Of a stretch of DNA of 64,000 nt, positions 1-8,213 are shown one piece after another. A program made the position numbers and the translations under genes. The DNA comes from an uncultured Clostridia bacterium (GTDB lineage Bacteria; Bacillota; Clostridia; Lachnospirales; CAG-274). The stretch is taken from the NCBI GenBank assembly GCA_944381435.1, contig CALWLD010000003.1:62001-126000 (forward strand), written 5' to 3'. Each line of letters opens with the position of its first letter. Positions within the stretch are counted from its first letter, which is position 1. Under the pieces are notes generated by a model. That model was not told the DNA's origin and made no database searches. It was given only the letters and a program-made list of their open reading frames with translations.

Positions 1-1171
1 CCCCTGTTTTTAAAACTCTTATAATAGTTTCTAAAGAATAAGGATTTTTTAAAACATCATCTATATGTAAAATTAAATAACCACCATTAGCTTTATGTAA
101 TATACCTGCTTTTATCTTGGTATAATCTGTTGTAAAATTGCCAAGTTCGTTTTCAAATTCAACTTCGCCTACAAGGTTTGTATAGCTAGGATTATAGTTT
201 ATTACAACAGGTGCTCCTTGTAGGTTGCTGTTATCAACAATAAGGTTTACTTTATATTTTGCAAAAAGCTCCTCATCGCTTTTTTTGCTTAACATAGGTA
301 AAATAGGCATATTTTCATCTTCTTCTATGTCTTCTTCTAAAAAGTTATCTATATTTTCTATGATATCTTCTTTTAATTGAGTTAAATATTCTGTAACCTG
401 TTTGTTGTTTTTATATTTAGCTTGTATAGGGTTTATATAATGGCCTACTGTAAAAAGGCTTAAGTTATATTCCATATTGTCTATTTCTTTTTTAGCCTCT
501 TTTTCTAAATCTCTTATAAGCTTCATTGTTTTTGTAGTATCTTCTTGTAATTTATCTGATTTTTGGCTTATAATTTCTTTTTCTTCTTCGTCTAAATCTT
601 CATATTCTTCTTCAGATATGGTAACCCCGTCTATAATAGGCATAAAATAAATACCTGTGTTAGAATTTTTTATGCCAAAATCTTGTTCTTTTGCTATTTC
701 TGTTATTTGTTTTATAATTTCTTCCCTTTTTATGTCATATTCTTTTATTATTTTTGCCTTTTCTTCTTCTTGTTCTTTACAAGAAAAAGCTTTTGGTATT
801 TCAACGCTAAGGGTATATATTAAATCTTCTATTTCCTCTTTAAATTCTTTGCCAAGCCCTGCTGTTAAAAACAATGCTTTAGGGCATTTAGGGTTTTCAA
901 AATTATAAACATAAGCTAAATCATCTGGAGTTTTTTCATTAATAGCATATTTTTTTGCATATTTTTCAGAAAATGTAGTTTTGCCAGAGCCAACAGGACC
1001 ACTAACATATACATTATATCCTTTGTTTTTTATGTTAAGAGCAAATTCTAAAGCTTCTATAGCCTTTTTTTGCCCTATAACATTATCATCTGCCTGTATA
1101 TCTTGTAGTTTTTCTATTAGTTTTATATCACATACACTTTTTAAATCTTTATATTTAAGCTCTTTAATCAT
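1..1171 (-). CDS. Lon-like AAA family ATP-dependent protease, N-terminal part (cut by window edge)
   Basis: The reading frame is open from an ATG at 1171 to the window edge, so only the first 390 or so residues are visible. The start is preceded by AAGGAG at good spacing. Near residue 60 the P-loop GPVGSGKTT follows an IGQKKAIEALEFAL segment. This is the arrangement of the Lon-type proteases with an AAA_32 domain (LonB-like), which carry a C-terminal S16 serine-lysine protease domain; that domain would lie outside the window. The middle is charged and probably helical. Its start is 20 bases after rimI, so it probably ends the tsaE-tsaB-rimI transcript. Family assignment is good; the protease half is inferred, not seen. 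Confidence 0.8.
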   Translation of the reverse strand, partial: MIKELKYKDLKSVCDIKLIEKLQDIQADDNVIGQKKAIEALEFALNIKNKGYNVYVSGPVGSGKTTFSEKYAKKYAINEKTPDDLAYVYNFENPKCPKALFLTAGLGKEFKEEIEDLIYTLSVEIPKAFSCKEQEEEKAKIIKEYDIKREEIIKQITEIAKEQDFGIKNSNTGIYFMPIIDGVTISEEEYEDLDEEEKEIISQKSDKLQEDTTKTMKLIRDLEKEAKKEIDNMEYNLSLFTVGHYINPIQAKYKNNKQVTEYLTQLKEDIIENIDNFLEEDIEEDENMPILPMLSKKSDEELFAKYKVNLIVDNSNLQGAPVVINYNPSYTNLVGEVEFENELGNFTTDYTKIKAGILHKANGGYLILHIDDVLKNPYSLETIIRVLKTG

Positions 1172-1191
1172 CAAAACCACTCCTTCTTAGC

Positions 1192-1632
1192 TTATAAATG
1201 CCTCCACATTAAGATAGCATCTTCCTTGTTATCATCATAATATTCTTTTCTTATTCCTTCTATAATAAAGCCATTTTTCTTATAAAGACTTTGAGCTTTT
1301 ATGTTGCTTGTTCTAACTTCTAATGTAATGCCTATCATTTCTTTTTCTTTAGCAATGTTTATAAGCTCATTTATAATTTTATTACCTATCCCTTTGCCTC
1401 TGTGCTCCTTTTTAACAGCTACATTTGTTATATGCCCTTCGTTTATAACGTGCCACATACCACCATAGGCTATTATATCATCACCATCTTTAGCTATTAT
1501 ATATATAGCCATTTTGTTTTTTGTAAGCTCATCATAAAAAGATTTTTCGCTCCAAGGGATAGAAAAGCAATCTTCTTCTATTTTATGTACATCTTTTATA
1601 TGCTCTGTTGTCATTGGTAAAATCTCTATCAT
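1192..1632 (-). CDS. rimI: ribosomal-protein-alanine N-acetyltransferase RimI
   Basis: A 146-residue GNAT protein, the usual size for RimI, which acetylates the N-terminal alanine of ribosomal protein S18 with acetyl-CoA. The acetyl-CoA binding motif HRGKGIG lies near residues 77-83, and the C-terminal NIKAQSLYKKNGF segment is typical of the family. Its start overlaps the tsaB stop by four bases, which indicates translational coupling. The tsaB-rimI pairing is common in Firmicutes and supports RimI over the many other GNATs. Substrate specificity is inferred from family and context. Confidence 0.85.
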   Translation of the reverse strand: MIEILPMTTEHIKDVHKIEEDCFSIPWSEKSFYDELTKNKMAIYIIAKDGDDIIAYGGMWHVINEGHITNVAVKKEHRGKGIGNKIINELINIAKEKEMIGITLEVRTSNIKAQSLYKKNGFIIEGIRKEYYDDNKEDAILMWRHL

Positions 1633-2333
1633 TGTTTACCTTCCCTTTCTTCAAGCTCTCTTTGTGCCTGTGGCTTTCTTAAATATTCTATTTCTACGTT
1701 GTTATAGCCTACGTATTTTTCGTCTTTTATATATTGTAAAGAAAGAGCTAAAAGAGAGCTTGCCTTTTGCATATTTAAAGACATAGGAGCAAAATTTTCT
1801 TCTTTAAAATGTTTGTTAATAATATCTTTGTAAGCTATAGAACCATCGCCTAAAAATATAGGTTCTATGTCATTATCTAATATATAGGTTAAAAGCTCGT
1901 TTATATCTGTTGCATAATCTTCTACAACAGGCTCAAGCTTGCCATTTTCATTTTTATAAATCCCAGCAAAAACACGCTCTGCCTTTGCATCTATGATAGG
2001 CACAATAAACCTGCCATTATCTACAATATTAAAAGCCATAGCTTGTAGAGTTGATATAGGAACTATCTTTTTATCAAGGCTATGTGCCATAGCTTTTACG
2101 GTGCTTGCCCCTATCCTAAGCCCTGTAAAAGAGCCTGGACCTTTTGTAAAAGCAAAATAATCTATTTCTTCTATGTCCATATCAAGCATTTTTAAAAGGC
2201 TATCTATCATAGGCATAATAGTTACAGAATGATTTTGCTTGTAATTTAATGTTATTTCCCCTAATATTTTATCTTCATTTCCAATTGCAACAGATGCAAC
2301 TATCCCGCTTGTATCAATAGCTAATATGTTCAT
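1629..2333 (-). CDS. tsaB: tRNA threonylcarbamoyladenosine biosynthesis protein TsaB
   Basis: A 234-residue protein beginning MNILAIDTSG, the actin-like ATPase-fold start of TsaB. The conserved segment KGPGSFTGLRIG follows at about residues 64-75. TsaB is the non-catalytic partner of TsaD in the complex that makes the universal t6A37 modification of ANN-decoding tRNAs. It overlaps tsaE upstream and rimI downstream by four bases each, so the three are translated as a coupled set. tsaD is not in the window. Confidence 0.93.
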   Translation of the reverse strand: MNILAIDTSGIVASVAIGNEDKILGEITLNYKQNHSVTIMPMIDSLLKMLDMDIEEIDYFAFTKGPGSFTGLRIGASTVKAMAHSLDKKIVPISTLQAMAFNIVDNGRFIVPIIDAKAERVFAGIYKNENGKLEPVVEDYATDINELLTYILDNDIEPIFLGDGSIAYKDIINKHFKEENFAPMSLNMQKASSLLALSLQYIKDEKYVGYNNVEIEYLRKPQAQRELEEREGKQ

Positions 2334-2752
2334 TTTATCACCTCTATTAACCTGTAATCTTCTCCTTTTTCAAGGTTTTTAGATATTTTTATCCATATAG
2401 CATTTTTAGGTATAATTTCTTTTACCATATCTGCCCATTCTATAAGGCAAACGCCATTTCCAAAAAAATATTCCTCATAGCCAATGTCATATAGCTCTTC
2501 AATATCGTTTATTCTATAAACATCAAAATGATAAAAAGGTAACCTACCTTGGCTATATTCATTTACAATGGTAAAGGTAGGGCTTGTAATATCTTCATCT
2601 ATTAAAAGCCCTTTGCTAAAGCCTTTGCTAAATAAGGTTTTGCCTGTGCCTAAATCTCCGCAAAGGCAATAAATTTCACCTTCTCTAGCCTCTTTACCCA
2701 TATCATATGCAATTTTTTCTGTCTCTTCTTTACAAAAAACTTCTATCTTCAT
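2330..2752 (-). CDS. tsaE: tRNA threonylcarbamoyladenosine biosynthesis ATPase TsaE
   Basis: TsaE is the P-loop ATPase that drives the TsaB-TsaD t6A complex. The P-loop GDLGTGKT is at residues 32-39 and the TSPTF segment after it is diagnostic. I chose the ATG at 2752 (140 residues), which has an AGGTTGG sequence upstream. A longer in-frame start at 2833 would add 27 lysine- and isoleucine-rich residues unlike the family and has no ribosome binding site. It is the first gene of the tsaE-tsaB-rimI operon and overlaps tsaB by four bases. Confidence 0.92.
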   Translation of the reverse strand: MKIEVFCKEETEKIAYDMGKEAREGEIYCLCGDLGTGKTLFSKGFSKGLLIDEDITSPTFTIVNEYSQGRLPFYHFDVYRINDIEELYDIGYEEYFFGNGVCLIEWADMVKEIIPKNAIWIKISKNLEKGEDYRLIEVIK

Positions 2753-2845
2753 AAATAACCAACCTAAATATATATTATTAAAAATAATCTTTTTATATGT
2801 TTTTATATTAAGATATTTTTTATATTTTAACATATTTTTAGGCTT

Positions 2846-3793
2846 TTAACAATATTTCTGCAAAAATAATGAAATCCTACGCCAATATATTTTTCTTTCA
2901 ACCATTTCTGATACAATATGCCCTGCATTGTTTACTAGCATTAGCTCTTTTTCACAGTTAGCATTTTTATAAAGCTCAAAAACCATATAAGTAGGTACAA
3001 ATTCATCGTTAGCACCGTGTATAAAAAATATAGGAAGTTTATTTTTCTTAATTTGCTTTATAGCAGATGCTTGTTTTAATGAATAGCCATTTTTTATTTT
3101 ACAAAGGATATTCATCATAAAAACAAAAGGTATAGAAGGCACTCTTTTTGTATTTTTAAGTTGATATTTAAAAACATCATAAGCCGATGTAAATGCACAA
3201 TCTGATATAATGCACTTTACGTTTTTAGGCAATTTTTCACCTGATGCCATAAGGGCAGTGGTTGCACCCATAGAAACCCCATATAGCACAATTTCTGCAT
3301 TTTTATCTATCTTTCTTATTTTTTTAATCCATTTAATAACATCTAACCTATCGTACCAGCCCATACCAACATAGGTACCTCCGCTAATTCCGTGCCCTCT
3401 TAAATCTGGCACTAGCACGTTATATCCTTTTTTATAAAATCTTCTAGCTACATAATACATAAGCCTTCCATTAGCCCCATATCCGTGAAGCACAATAACC
3501 CATTTATGCCCTCTGTTTATAAACCATTCTGCAAACAATATAGTTTTATCAAATGTTTTTATTTTAAGCCCTTTTACTAATGTATTTTTAAGCCATTTTC
3601 TTATTTTTTCTTTTTCTTCTTCAAAGTCATCTAAAACAATTTTTGTTTCCCTTTTAACGTTTAATAGCTTCATCATTGGAAATTTGTTACTTCTTGTTAG
3701 GCATATATTGTATAGATAAATAAGGGCAAAGTAAAATTCCCTTATAAAAATTATTCCTGTAATAATAAAAATAATATTTCTAAATTTTTTCAA
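2846..3793 (-). CDS. membrane-anchored alpha/beta hydrolase
   Basis: A 315-residue serine hydrolase. A hydrophobic N-terminal anchor covers about residues 5-28. The catalytic domain has the oxyanion-hole motif HGYG (about 103-106), the nucleophile elbow GVSMG with Ser174, a likely acid in HGANDEFVP, and a likely catalytic His in NNAGH. This layout is that of the clostridial and bacillary YqkD-like alpha/beta hydrolases; the substrate is unknown. The start is a TTG with GAGGTGG upstream. It sits 93 bases before tsaE on the same strand and may share its transcript. Confidence 0.8.
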   Translation of the reverse strand: MKKFRNIIFIITGIIFIREFYFALIYLYNICLTRSNKFPMMKLLNVKRETKIVLDDFEEEKEKIRKWLKNTLVKGLKIKTFDKTILFAEWFINRGHKWVIVLHGYGANGRLMYYVARRFYKKGYNVLVPDLRGHGISGGTYVGMGWYDRLDVIKWIKKIRKIDKNAEIVLYGVSMGATTALMASGEKLPKNVKCIISDCAFTSAYDVFKYQLKNTKRVPSIPFVFMMNILCKIKNGYSLKQASAIKQIKKNKLPIFFIHGANDEFVPTYMVFELYKNANCEKELMLVNNAGHIVSEMVERKIYWRRISLFLQKYC

Positions 3794-3872
3794 GCTACCA
3801 CCTCTTTTTTATTATACCCTTAATATTTTTAATATATATATTCCATTTTTTTACATTTTTATTTAAGTTATA

Positions 3873-3901
3873 TTGACAAATTTTATTGTTAGTATTATAA
3901 T
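3873..3901 (+). promoter_or_regulatory. sigma-A promoter of the lipoprotein gene
   Basis: TTGACA at 3873-3878 and TATAAT at 3896-3901, both perfect, with a 17-base spacer. It lies 86 bases before the ATG of the lipoprotein gene. Confidence 0.8.
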
Positions 3902-3987
3902 TCATATGTCAAAGTGATTAAAATTTAATTTTAATCATAAATTTATAATATTTATTATTAAAAATTATTTTATTTTAGGAGGTATCT

Positions 3988-4566
3988 ATGAAAAATCTTT
4001 TAAAAATTTTAGCTTTTGTTTTAACATTTTCTACATTAACATTAAGCCTTACAGCTTGTGGTGGCGACCCTACAAAGGAAGCACAAGCTGTTGTTGAAAA
4101 GGAATTTGAAGTTTTAAAAAATCCAGATGATAAAGCTTACGAAGAATATTTAGGCCTTGATGAGCTTTCTGCTTTAGGCGTAACAGATGAAGCTTCACAA
4201 GAAAACGTTAAAAAAATAATTGATAAAATACTTACTAGCATCGAATATTCTATCGTTTCTTCAGAAAAAGTAGACAATGAAAACGTTACTGTAAAAGTTG
4301 ATGTAACTTCTTTAGATATGGAAATGGCTATGCAAAATTTTACGACAGAATTTATAGCTTTTAGTATGACCGAAGAAGCTGCAAACCTTTCAGATGAAGA
4401 GCTTAACAACAAAATGCTTGAAATATTGTTAGAGGTTCTTTCTAACCCTGATTTAGAAACTGTTAAAAACACTATAGATATTAACGTAACAAAAGTTGAT
4501 AATGAATGGGTTATTGAACAAAATGAAGAATTAATCAATTCTTTAGCTAGTGCTTTTGGAATGTAA
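3988..4566 (+). CDS. small lipoprotein of unknown function
   Basis: A 192-residue exported lipoprotein. The signal peptide ends in a lipobox LTAC with the lipidated cysteine at residue 24. The mature part is acidic and helical, and resembles the Firmicutes lipoproteins annotated as DUF5105, though I cannot confirm the match. It has AGGAGG before the ATG, its own consensus promoter and a strong terminator directly after it, so it is a single-gene unit. No catalytic motif is visible. Confidence 0.75.
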   Translation: MKNLLKILAFVLTFSTLTLSLTACGGDPTKEAQAVVEKEFEVLKNPDDKAYEEYLGLDELSALGVTDEASQENVKKIIDKILTSIEYSIVSSEKVDNENVTVKVDVTSLDMEMAMQNFTTEFIAFSMTEEAANLSDEELNNKMLEILLEVLSNPDLETVKNTIDINVTKVDNEWVIEQNEELINSLASAFGM

Positions 4567-4580
4567 TCTTTTAAATATAT

Positions 4581-4612
4581 AAAAAGGTGTAGATAAAATC
4601 TACACCTTTTTT
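4581..4612. terminator. bidirectional intrinsic terminator
   Basis: A 13-bp stem (arm AAAAAGGTGTAGA) with a five-base TAAAA loop and T-runs on both strands. It ends the lipoprotein gene on the plus strand and can end the minus-strand transcript from 4736. It belongs to the window's family of hairpins with a TAGA-loop-TCTA core. Confidence 0.9.
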
Positions 4613-4735
4613 ATATATTTAAGTTTAAAATAACAATGTTATGTTTGCTATAAACCTTTCATAAAATTTATAACCCTTAAGATGTTTTATATAAGGCTAT
4701 AAGTAAATAAAGCTTAAAAAGATAACAAAAATTTA

Positions 4736-5317
4736 TTATGTTATATTGTAATTTTCATCTGTGTTATACCAGCCTGTTATTTTCCATTTATCCCCTTCTA
4801 GCTCTAGGTAATAAACCTGATAATATGTTTGAAACAGGCTATCTTTAGTATCTACCTTAACGTAAGCTTTTTTGTTGTTTTTTTGGTCATATACAGTAGG
4901 CTTTATATCTACGCTTGTTACCTTAACTTCATTAGATTTTAAATTTTCTATGCTAGCTAAAACACTTTCTGTTTGGTCTTCTAAAGAGTTTTTAGCAACA
5001 AGGTTATCTGATAATAAAATCCTTTGTTTTTCTAATATAGCTGGCACGATAGACGTATCTTTTATTTTGTCTCCATATAAAAGTTTATTAACATCTGTAA
5101 ATAAAGAAACAACCTCTTCTGGAGTTTTAGGGTAAGCCTCTTCGCTTAATGCCATAATTTTATCATATAAAGGCTGTGCCACAGATTCGGCATCTTTGTA
5201 AAAATAACCTGCGGTTTCTCCGTTTTTAAGCATAGAGTAAGAAAAAAATCCTACTATTATAAAAGCAACTAAAATTATAACTAATGCACCTATTGTATTA
5301 TTCCCTTTTTTTGTCAT
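4736..5317 (-). CDS. hypothetical protein with one N-terminal membrane segment
   Basis: A 193-residue protein of unknown function. One transmembrane segment is clear at about residues 10-30, followed by an extracellular domain. The C-terminal part alternates beta-like stretches ending in DKWKITGWYN, as in NTF2/DUF4829-like lipoprotein domains where a Trp-Lys-Ile strand closes the fold. Similar small proteins occur in Lachnospirales, perhaps DUF6715, but I cannot assign it firmly. GAGGTGG precedes the ATG. It starts 10 bases after engB, so it is co-transcribed with that GTPase. Confidence 0.65.
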   Translation of the reverse strand: MTKKGNNTIGALVIILVAFIIVGFFSYSMLKNGETAGYFYKDAESVAQPLYDKIMALSEEAYPKTPEEVVSLFTDVNKLLYGDKIKDTSIVPAILEKQRILLSDNLVAKNSLEDQTESVLASIENLKSNEVKVTSVDIKPTVYDQKNNKKAYVKVDTKDSLFQTYYQVYYLELEGDKWKITGWYNTDENYNIT

Positions 5318-5327
5318 AATACCACCT

Positions 5328-5912
5328 CTATTCTATAACGTTTTTGATAATTTCCCAAAGCTTATCTCTTCCATCTCTGCTTTCGCTAGAAAAAGGAATT
5401 AATATATCTTCTTTGCTTATATTAAGACTTTTGGATATCATTGCTGTATGCTTGTTTATTTGGCTTCTTTTAAGCTTATCGCTTTTTGTTGTAACAATTA
5501 TTATTTTATATCCATAATGCTTTAACCAGTCATACATCATTTTGTCGTTTCCGCTAGGTTCGTGCCTTATATCTATAAGAAGTATGATAGATTTTAGCTG
5601 AGGTCTTTCTAAAAGATATTCCTCAATCATTTTACCCCATTTAGCAATTTCTTCTTTAGATGCTCTGGCATATCCATATCCTGGTAAATCTACAAAATGC
5701 ACTATGTTTTCCACGTTATAAAAATTTATAGTTCTAGTTTTTCCTGGGTTTTGGCTTGTTCTAGCTAACGATTTTCTGTTAACCATACAGTTTATAAGAG
5801 AAGATTTCCCTACGTTAGATTTGCCAACAAAAGCAACCTCTGGTAAATCTGTATCTGGGTATTGGTCTTTTCTGCCACAAACTGCTGTTAGTTCTACATT
5901 GTTTACATTCAT
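5328..5912 (-). CDS. engB: ribosome biogenesis GTP-binding protein EngB (YsxC)
   Basis: A 194-residue GTPase of the YihA/EngB/YsxC family, needed for late assembly of the 50S ribosomal subunit. Motifs in order: G1 GKSNVGKS (about 30-37), the G2 region with KTRT, G3 DLPGYGYA, and G4 TKSDK. Length is typical. AAGGAG precedes the ATG. It is followed after 10 bases by the small membrane protein gene. Confidence 0.95.
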   Translation of the reverse strand: MNVNNVELTAVCGRKDQYPDTDLPEVAFVGKSNVGKSSLINCMVNRKSLARTSQNPGKTRTINFYNVENIVHFVDLPGYGYARASKEEIAKWGKMIEEYLLERPQLKSIILLIDIRHEPSGNDKMMYDWLKHYGYKIIIVTTKSDKLKRSQINKHTAMISKSLNISKEDILIPFSSESRDGRDKLWEIIKNVIE

Positions 5913-6010
5913 AACTTTCTCCTTATACTTATGTATAATTATTTATCATATATATATTATTTACCTTTAATTACTATTTGTCAATAGATATTTATATTTT
6001 ATAAAAATAT

Positions 6011-6039
6011 TTGAAATATTTTACATTGTATAGTATAAT
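6011..6039 (+). promoter_or_regulatory. sigma-A promoter of uppP
   Basis: TTGAAA at 6011-6016 and TATAAT at 6034-6039 with a 17-base spacer, 57 bases before the uppP start codon. Confidence 0.75.
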
Positions 6040-6096
6040 TAAAATTTAGGAAAGTTTTTTATTAAAATAAATATATTTTTATAAAGGAGGTAGATT

Positions 6097-6924
6097 ATGG
6101 AAAACATAATAGAAATTTTAAAGGCTATATTTTTAGGTATTGTTGAAGGTATAACAGAATGGTTGCCTATCAGCAGTACAGGGCATATGATTTTGGTAGA
6201 AGAGCTTTTGCCCCTTAGCTTAAACGATAGCTTTAAGGAAATGTTTTTTGTTGTTATACAGCTAGGTGCAATCTTGGCGGTTATGTTTATATATTTTAAC
6301 AAGCTAAACCCCTTTGCCCCTTCCAAAACTAAATCTCAAAAAAAACAAACGTTTATCCTTTGGTATAAGGTAATTTTTGCCTGCATACCTGCTGGGGTTA
6401 TAGGTCTTTTATTTGATGATAAAATAGATGAGCTATTTTATAATTATCATACAGTAGCTGCTATGCTAATTATATATGGTGCATTGTTTATATACATAGA
6501 AAATATCCATAAAAACAAATCTTTTAAAATAAATACATTAAACGCTTTAACTTATAAAACAGCTTTTATGATAGGGCTTTTTCAAGTTTTAGCTTTAATC
6601 CCTGGTACATCTCGCTCTGGGGCAACTATCATTGGTGCTATGCTTGTAGGCACATCTAGGGTTGTTGCTGCCGAGTTTACATTCTTTTTAGCAATACCTG
6701 TTATGTTTGGTGCAAGCCTTTTAAAAATGGTAAAATTTGGCTTTAACTTTACACCTTTAGAGCTTCAGGTTTTATTATCTGGCTGTATAGTTTCTTTTGT
6801 AGTTTCTATATTGGCTATCAAGTTTTTAATGAACTATATTAAAACTAATAACTTTAAGGTATTTGGTTATTATAGAATAGTCCTTGGTATCGTTGTTTTA
6901 GGCTATTTTTTATTAAATAAATAA
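6097..6924 (+). CDS. uppP: undecaprenyl-diphosphate phosphatase UppP (BacA)
   Basis: A 275-residue polytopic membrane enzyme that recycles the cell-wall lipid carrier by dephosphorylating undecaprenyl diphosphate. The two signature motifs are present: [14 protein letters not shown] at residues 17-30 and [10 protein letters not shown] near residue 168. Length matches the family. AAAGGAGG precedes the ATG. The D,D-carboxypeptidase gene follows 65 bases later on the same strand, so two peptidoglycan functions are adjacent. UppP can confer bacitracin resistance. Confidence 0.95.
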   Translation: MENIIEILKAIFLGIVEGITEWLPISSTGHMILVEELLPLSLNDSFKEMFFVVIQLGAILAVMFIYFNKLNPFAPSKTKSQKKQTFILWYKVIFACIPAGVIGLLFDDKIDELFYNYHTVAAMLIIYGALFIYIENIHKNKSFKINTLNALTYKTAFMIGLFQVLALIPGTSRSGATIIGAMLVGTSRVVAAEFTFFLAIPVMFGASLLKMVKFGFNFTPLELQVLLSGCIVSFVVSILAIKFLMNYIKTNNFKVFGYYRIVLGIVVLGYFLLNK

Positions 6925-6989
6925 TTGTAATAATATAATAAAAACTGGGAAAAATAATTTCATAAATTTATTAAAGGAGCTTGTTAGCA

Positions 6990-8129
6990 ATGAAAAAATT
7001 TATATTATTTTTCTTGGTTTTTTTTATTTTCCCAAAAAATATAGCTTTTGCAAATGATGAGGTTACCATTGATGCACAAGGTGCAATACTTATAGATTAC
7101 AAAACAGGTAAAGTTTTATACGAAAAAAATGCAAACGAGCCTTTAGCTATGGCTAGCACAACAAAAATAATGACAGCTATGTTGGCAATAGAAAATGGAA
7201 ATTTAGATGACGTAGTTACCGTTAGCAAAAACGCCACAAAAGCCCCTCCTGTTAAAATGTTTTTAAAAGAAAACGAAGAAATTAAGCTAAAAGATTTGTT
7301 ATATGCCTTAATGCTTCAATCTTCTAACGATGCTGCTGTTGCAATAGCAGAGCATATATCTGGCGATGTAGATACATTTTGTGATTTAATGACAAAAAAG
7401 GCAAAAGAGCTTGGAGCAAAAGACACCGTTTTTAGAACGCCTAACGGGCTAGATAAACTAGACCATCATTCCACCGCCTATGATATGGCTTTGATTGCTA
7501 GATATGCTTTAAATAATGAGCAGTTTGTAGATATTATAAACACAAAAGAGGTTTCTTTTAAAACAAATAAATCTAGCTATAATATAACAAATAAAAATAA
7601 ACTTTTACAAGAATTTGAAGGGGCAAACGGCGTTAAAACAGGATATACAGGTAAAGCTGGCCATTGCTTTGTAGGCTCTGCAACACAAGGTGATATTACC
7701 CTTATATCGGTTGTTTTAGCTAGTGGCTGGGGAGAAAAAGGCAAAGCTCAAAAATGGATAGATACAAAAACTTTATTAAACTATGGATTTGATAACTTTT
7801 CTTACGAAACAGTGTTAAAACAAGAAGACTGCACAGATACCCTTCTTATAAACAAAGGCGAAAAAGATAGTTTATCTCTATATTTTGATAAAGATATAAC
7901 CTTGCCTTTATCTAAAGAAGAAAAAGAAAATGTTTCTATAAAGCTTGACTATATAAAAACCTTAGATGCACCTGTTAAAAAAGATGAAAAGATAGGTGTA
8001 GCTAACGTATATATTAACAATGAGCTTGTGGCTCAAGCTAACATACTAACCAAAGAAAGCGTTGATAAAAAAGCTTTTTCATCTTATATGGATGATATAT
8101 TTAAAAACTGGGCTAATATTTTAGCTTAA
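6990..8129 (+). CDS. D-alanyl-D-alanine carboxypeptidase (DacF/PBP5 type)
   Basis: A 379-residue secreted class C penicillin-binding protein that trims the terminal D-alanine from peptidoglycan stem peptides. A signal peptide ends near residue 21. Catalytic motifs are SxxK at 56-59, SSN at 111-113 and KTG at 216-218. The C-terminal region after about residue 265 matches the PBP5-associated beta domain. I chose the ATG at 6990, ten bases from AAAGGAG; an in-frame TTG at 6981 is too close to that site. A shared bidirectional terminator follows. Confidence 0.92.
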   Translation: MKKFILFFLVFFIFPKNIAFANDEVTIDAQGAILIDYKTGKVLYEKNANEPLAMASTTKIMTAMLAIENGNLDDVVTVSKNATKAPPVKMFLKENEEIKLKDLLYALMLQSSNDAAVAIAEHISGDVDTFCDLMTKKAKELGAKDTVFRTPNGLDKLDHHSTAYDMALIARYALNNEQFVDIINTKEVSFKTNKSSYNITNKNKLLQEFEGANGVKTGYTGKAGHCFVGSATQGDITLISVVLASGWGEKGKAQKWIDTKTLLNYGFDNFSYETVLKQEDCTDTLLINKGEKDSLSLYFDKDITLPLSKEEKENVSIKLDYIKTLDAPVKKDEKIGVANVYINNELVAQANILTKESVDKKAFSSYMDDIFKNWANILA

Positions 8130-8164
8130 ATTTATATACAAAAGTAATTACCTATTCTTTTGTA

Positions 8165-8213
8165 TGCAATAAAAAAATGATGTAGACAAAGTCTACATCA
8201 TTTTTTTATTGCA
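8165..8213. terminator. long bidirectional terminator overlapping the gltB stop
   Basis: A perfect 23-bp stem (8165-8187 with 8191-8213) around an AAA loop, containing T-runs on both strands. It ends the carboxypeptidase gene (plus) and gltB (minus). The last codons and stop of gltB lie within its right arm. Confidence 0.93.

Noticed and set aside
657-1620. Plus-strand open frames at 657-908, 981-1190 and 1402-1620
   Set aside because: They run antisense to the Lon-like and rimI genes, have no ribosome binding site and encode low-complexity Phe/Ser/Ile-rich peptides.
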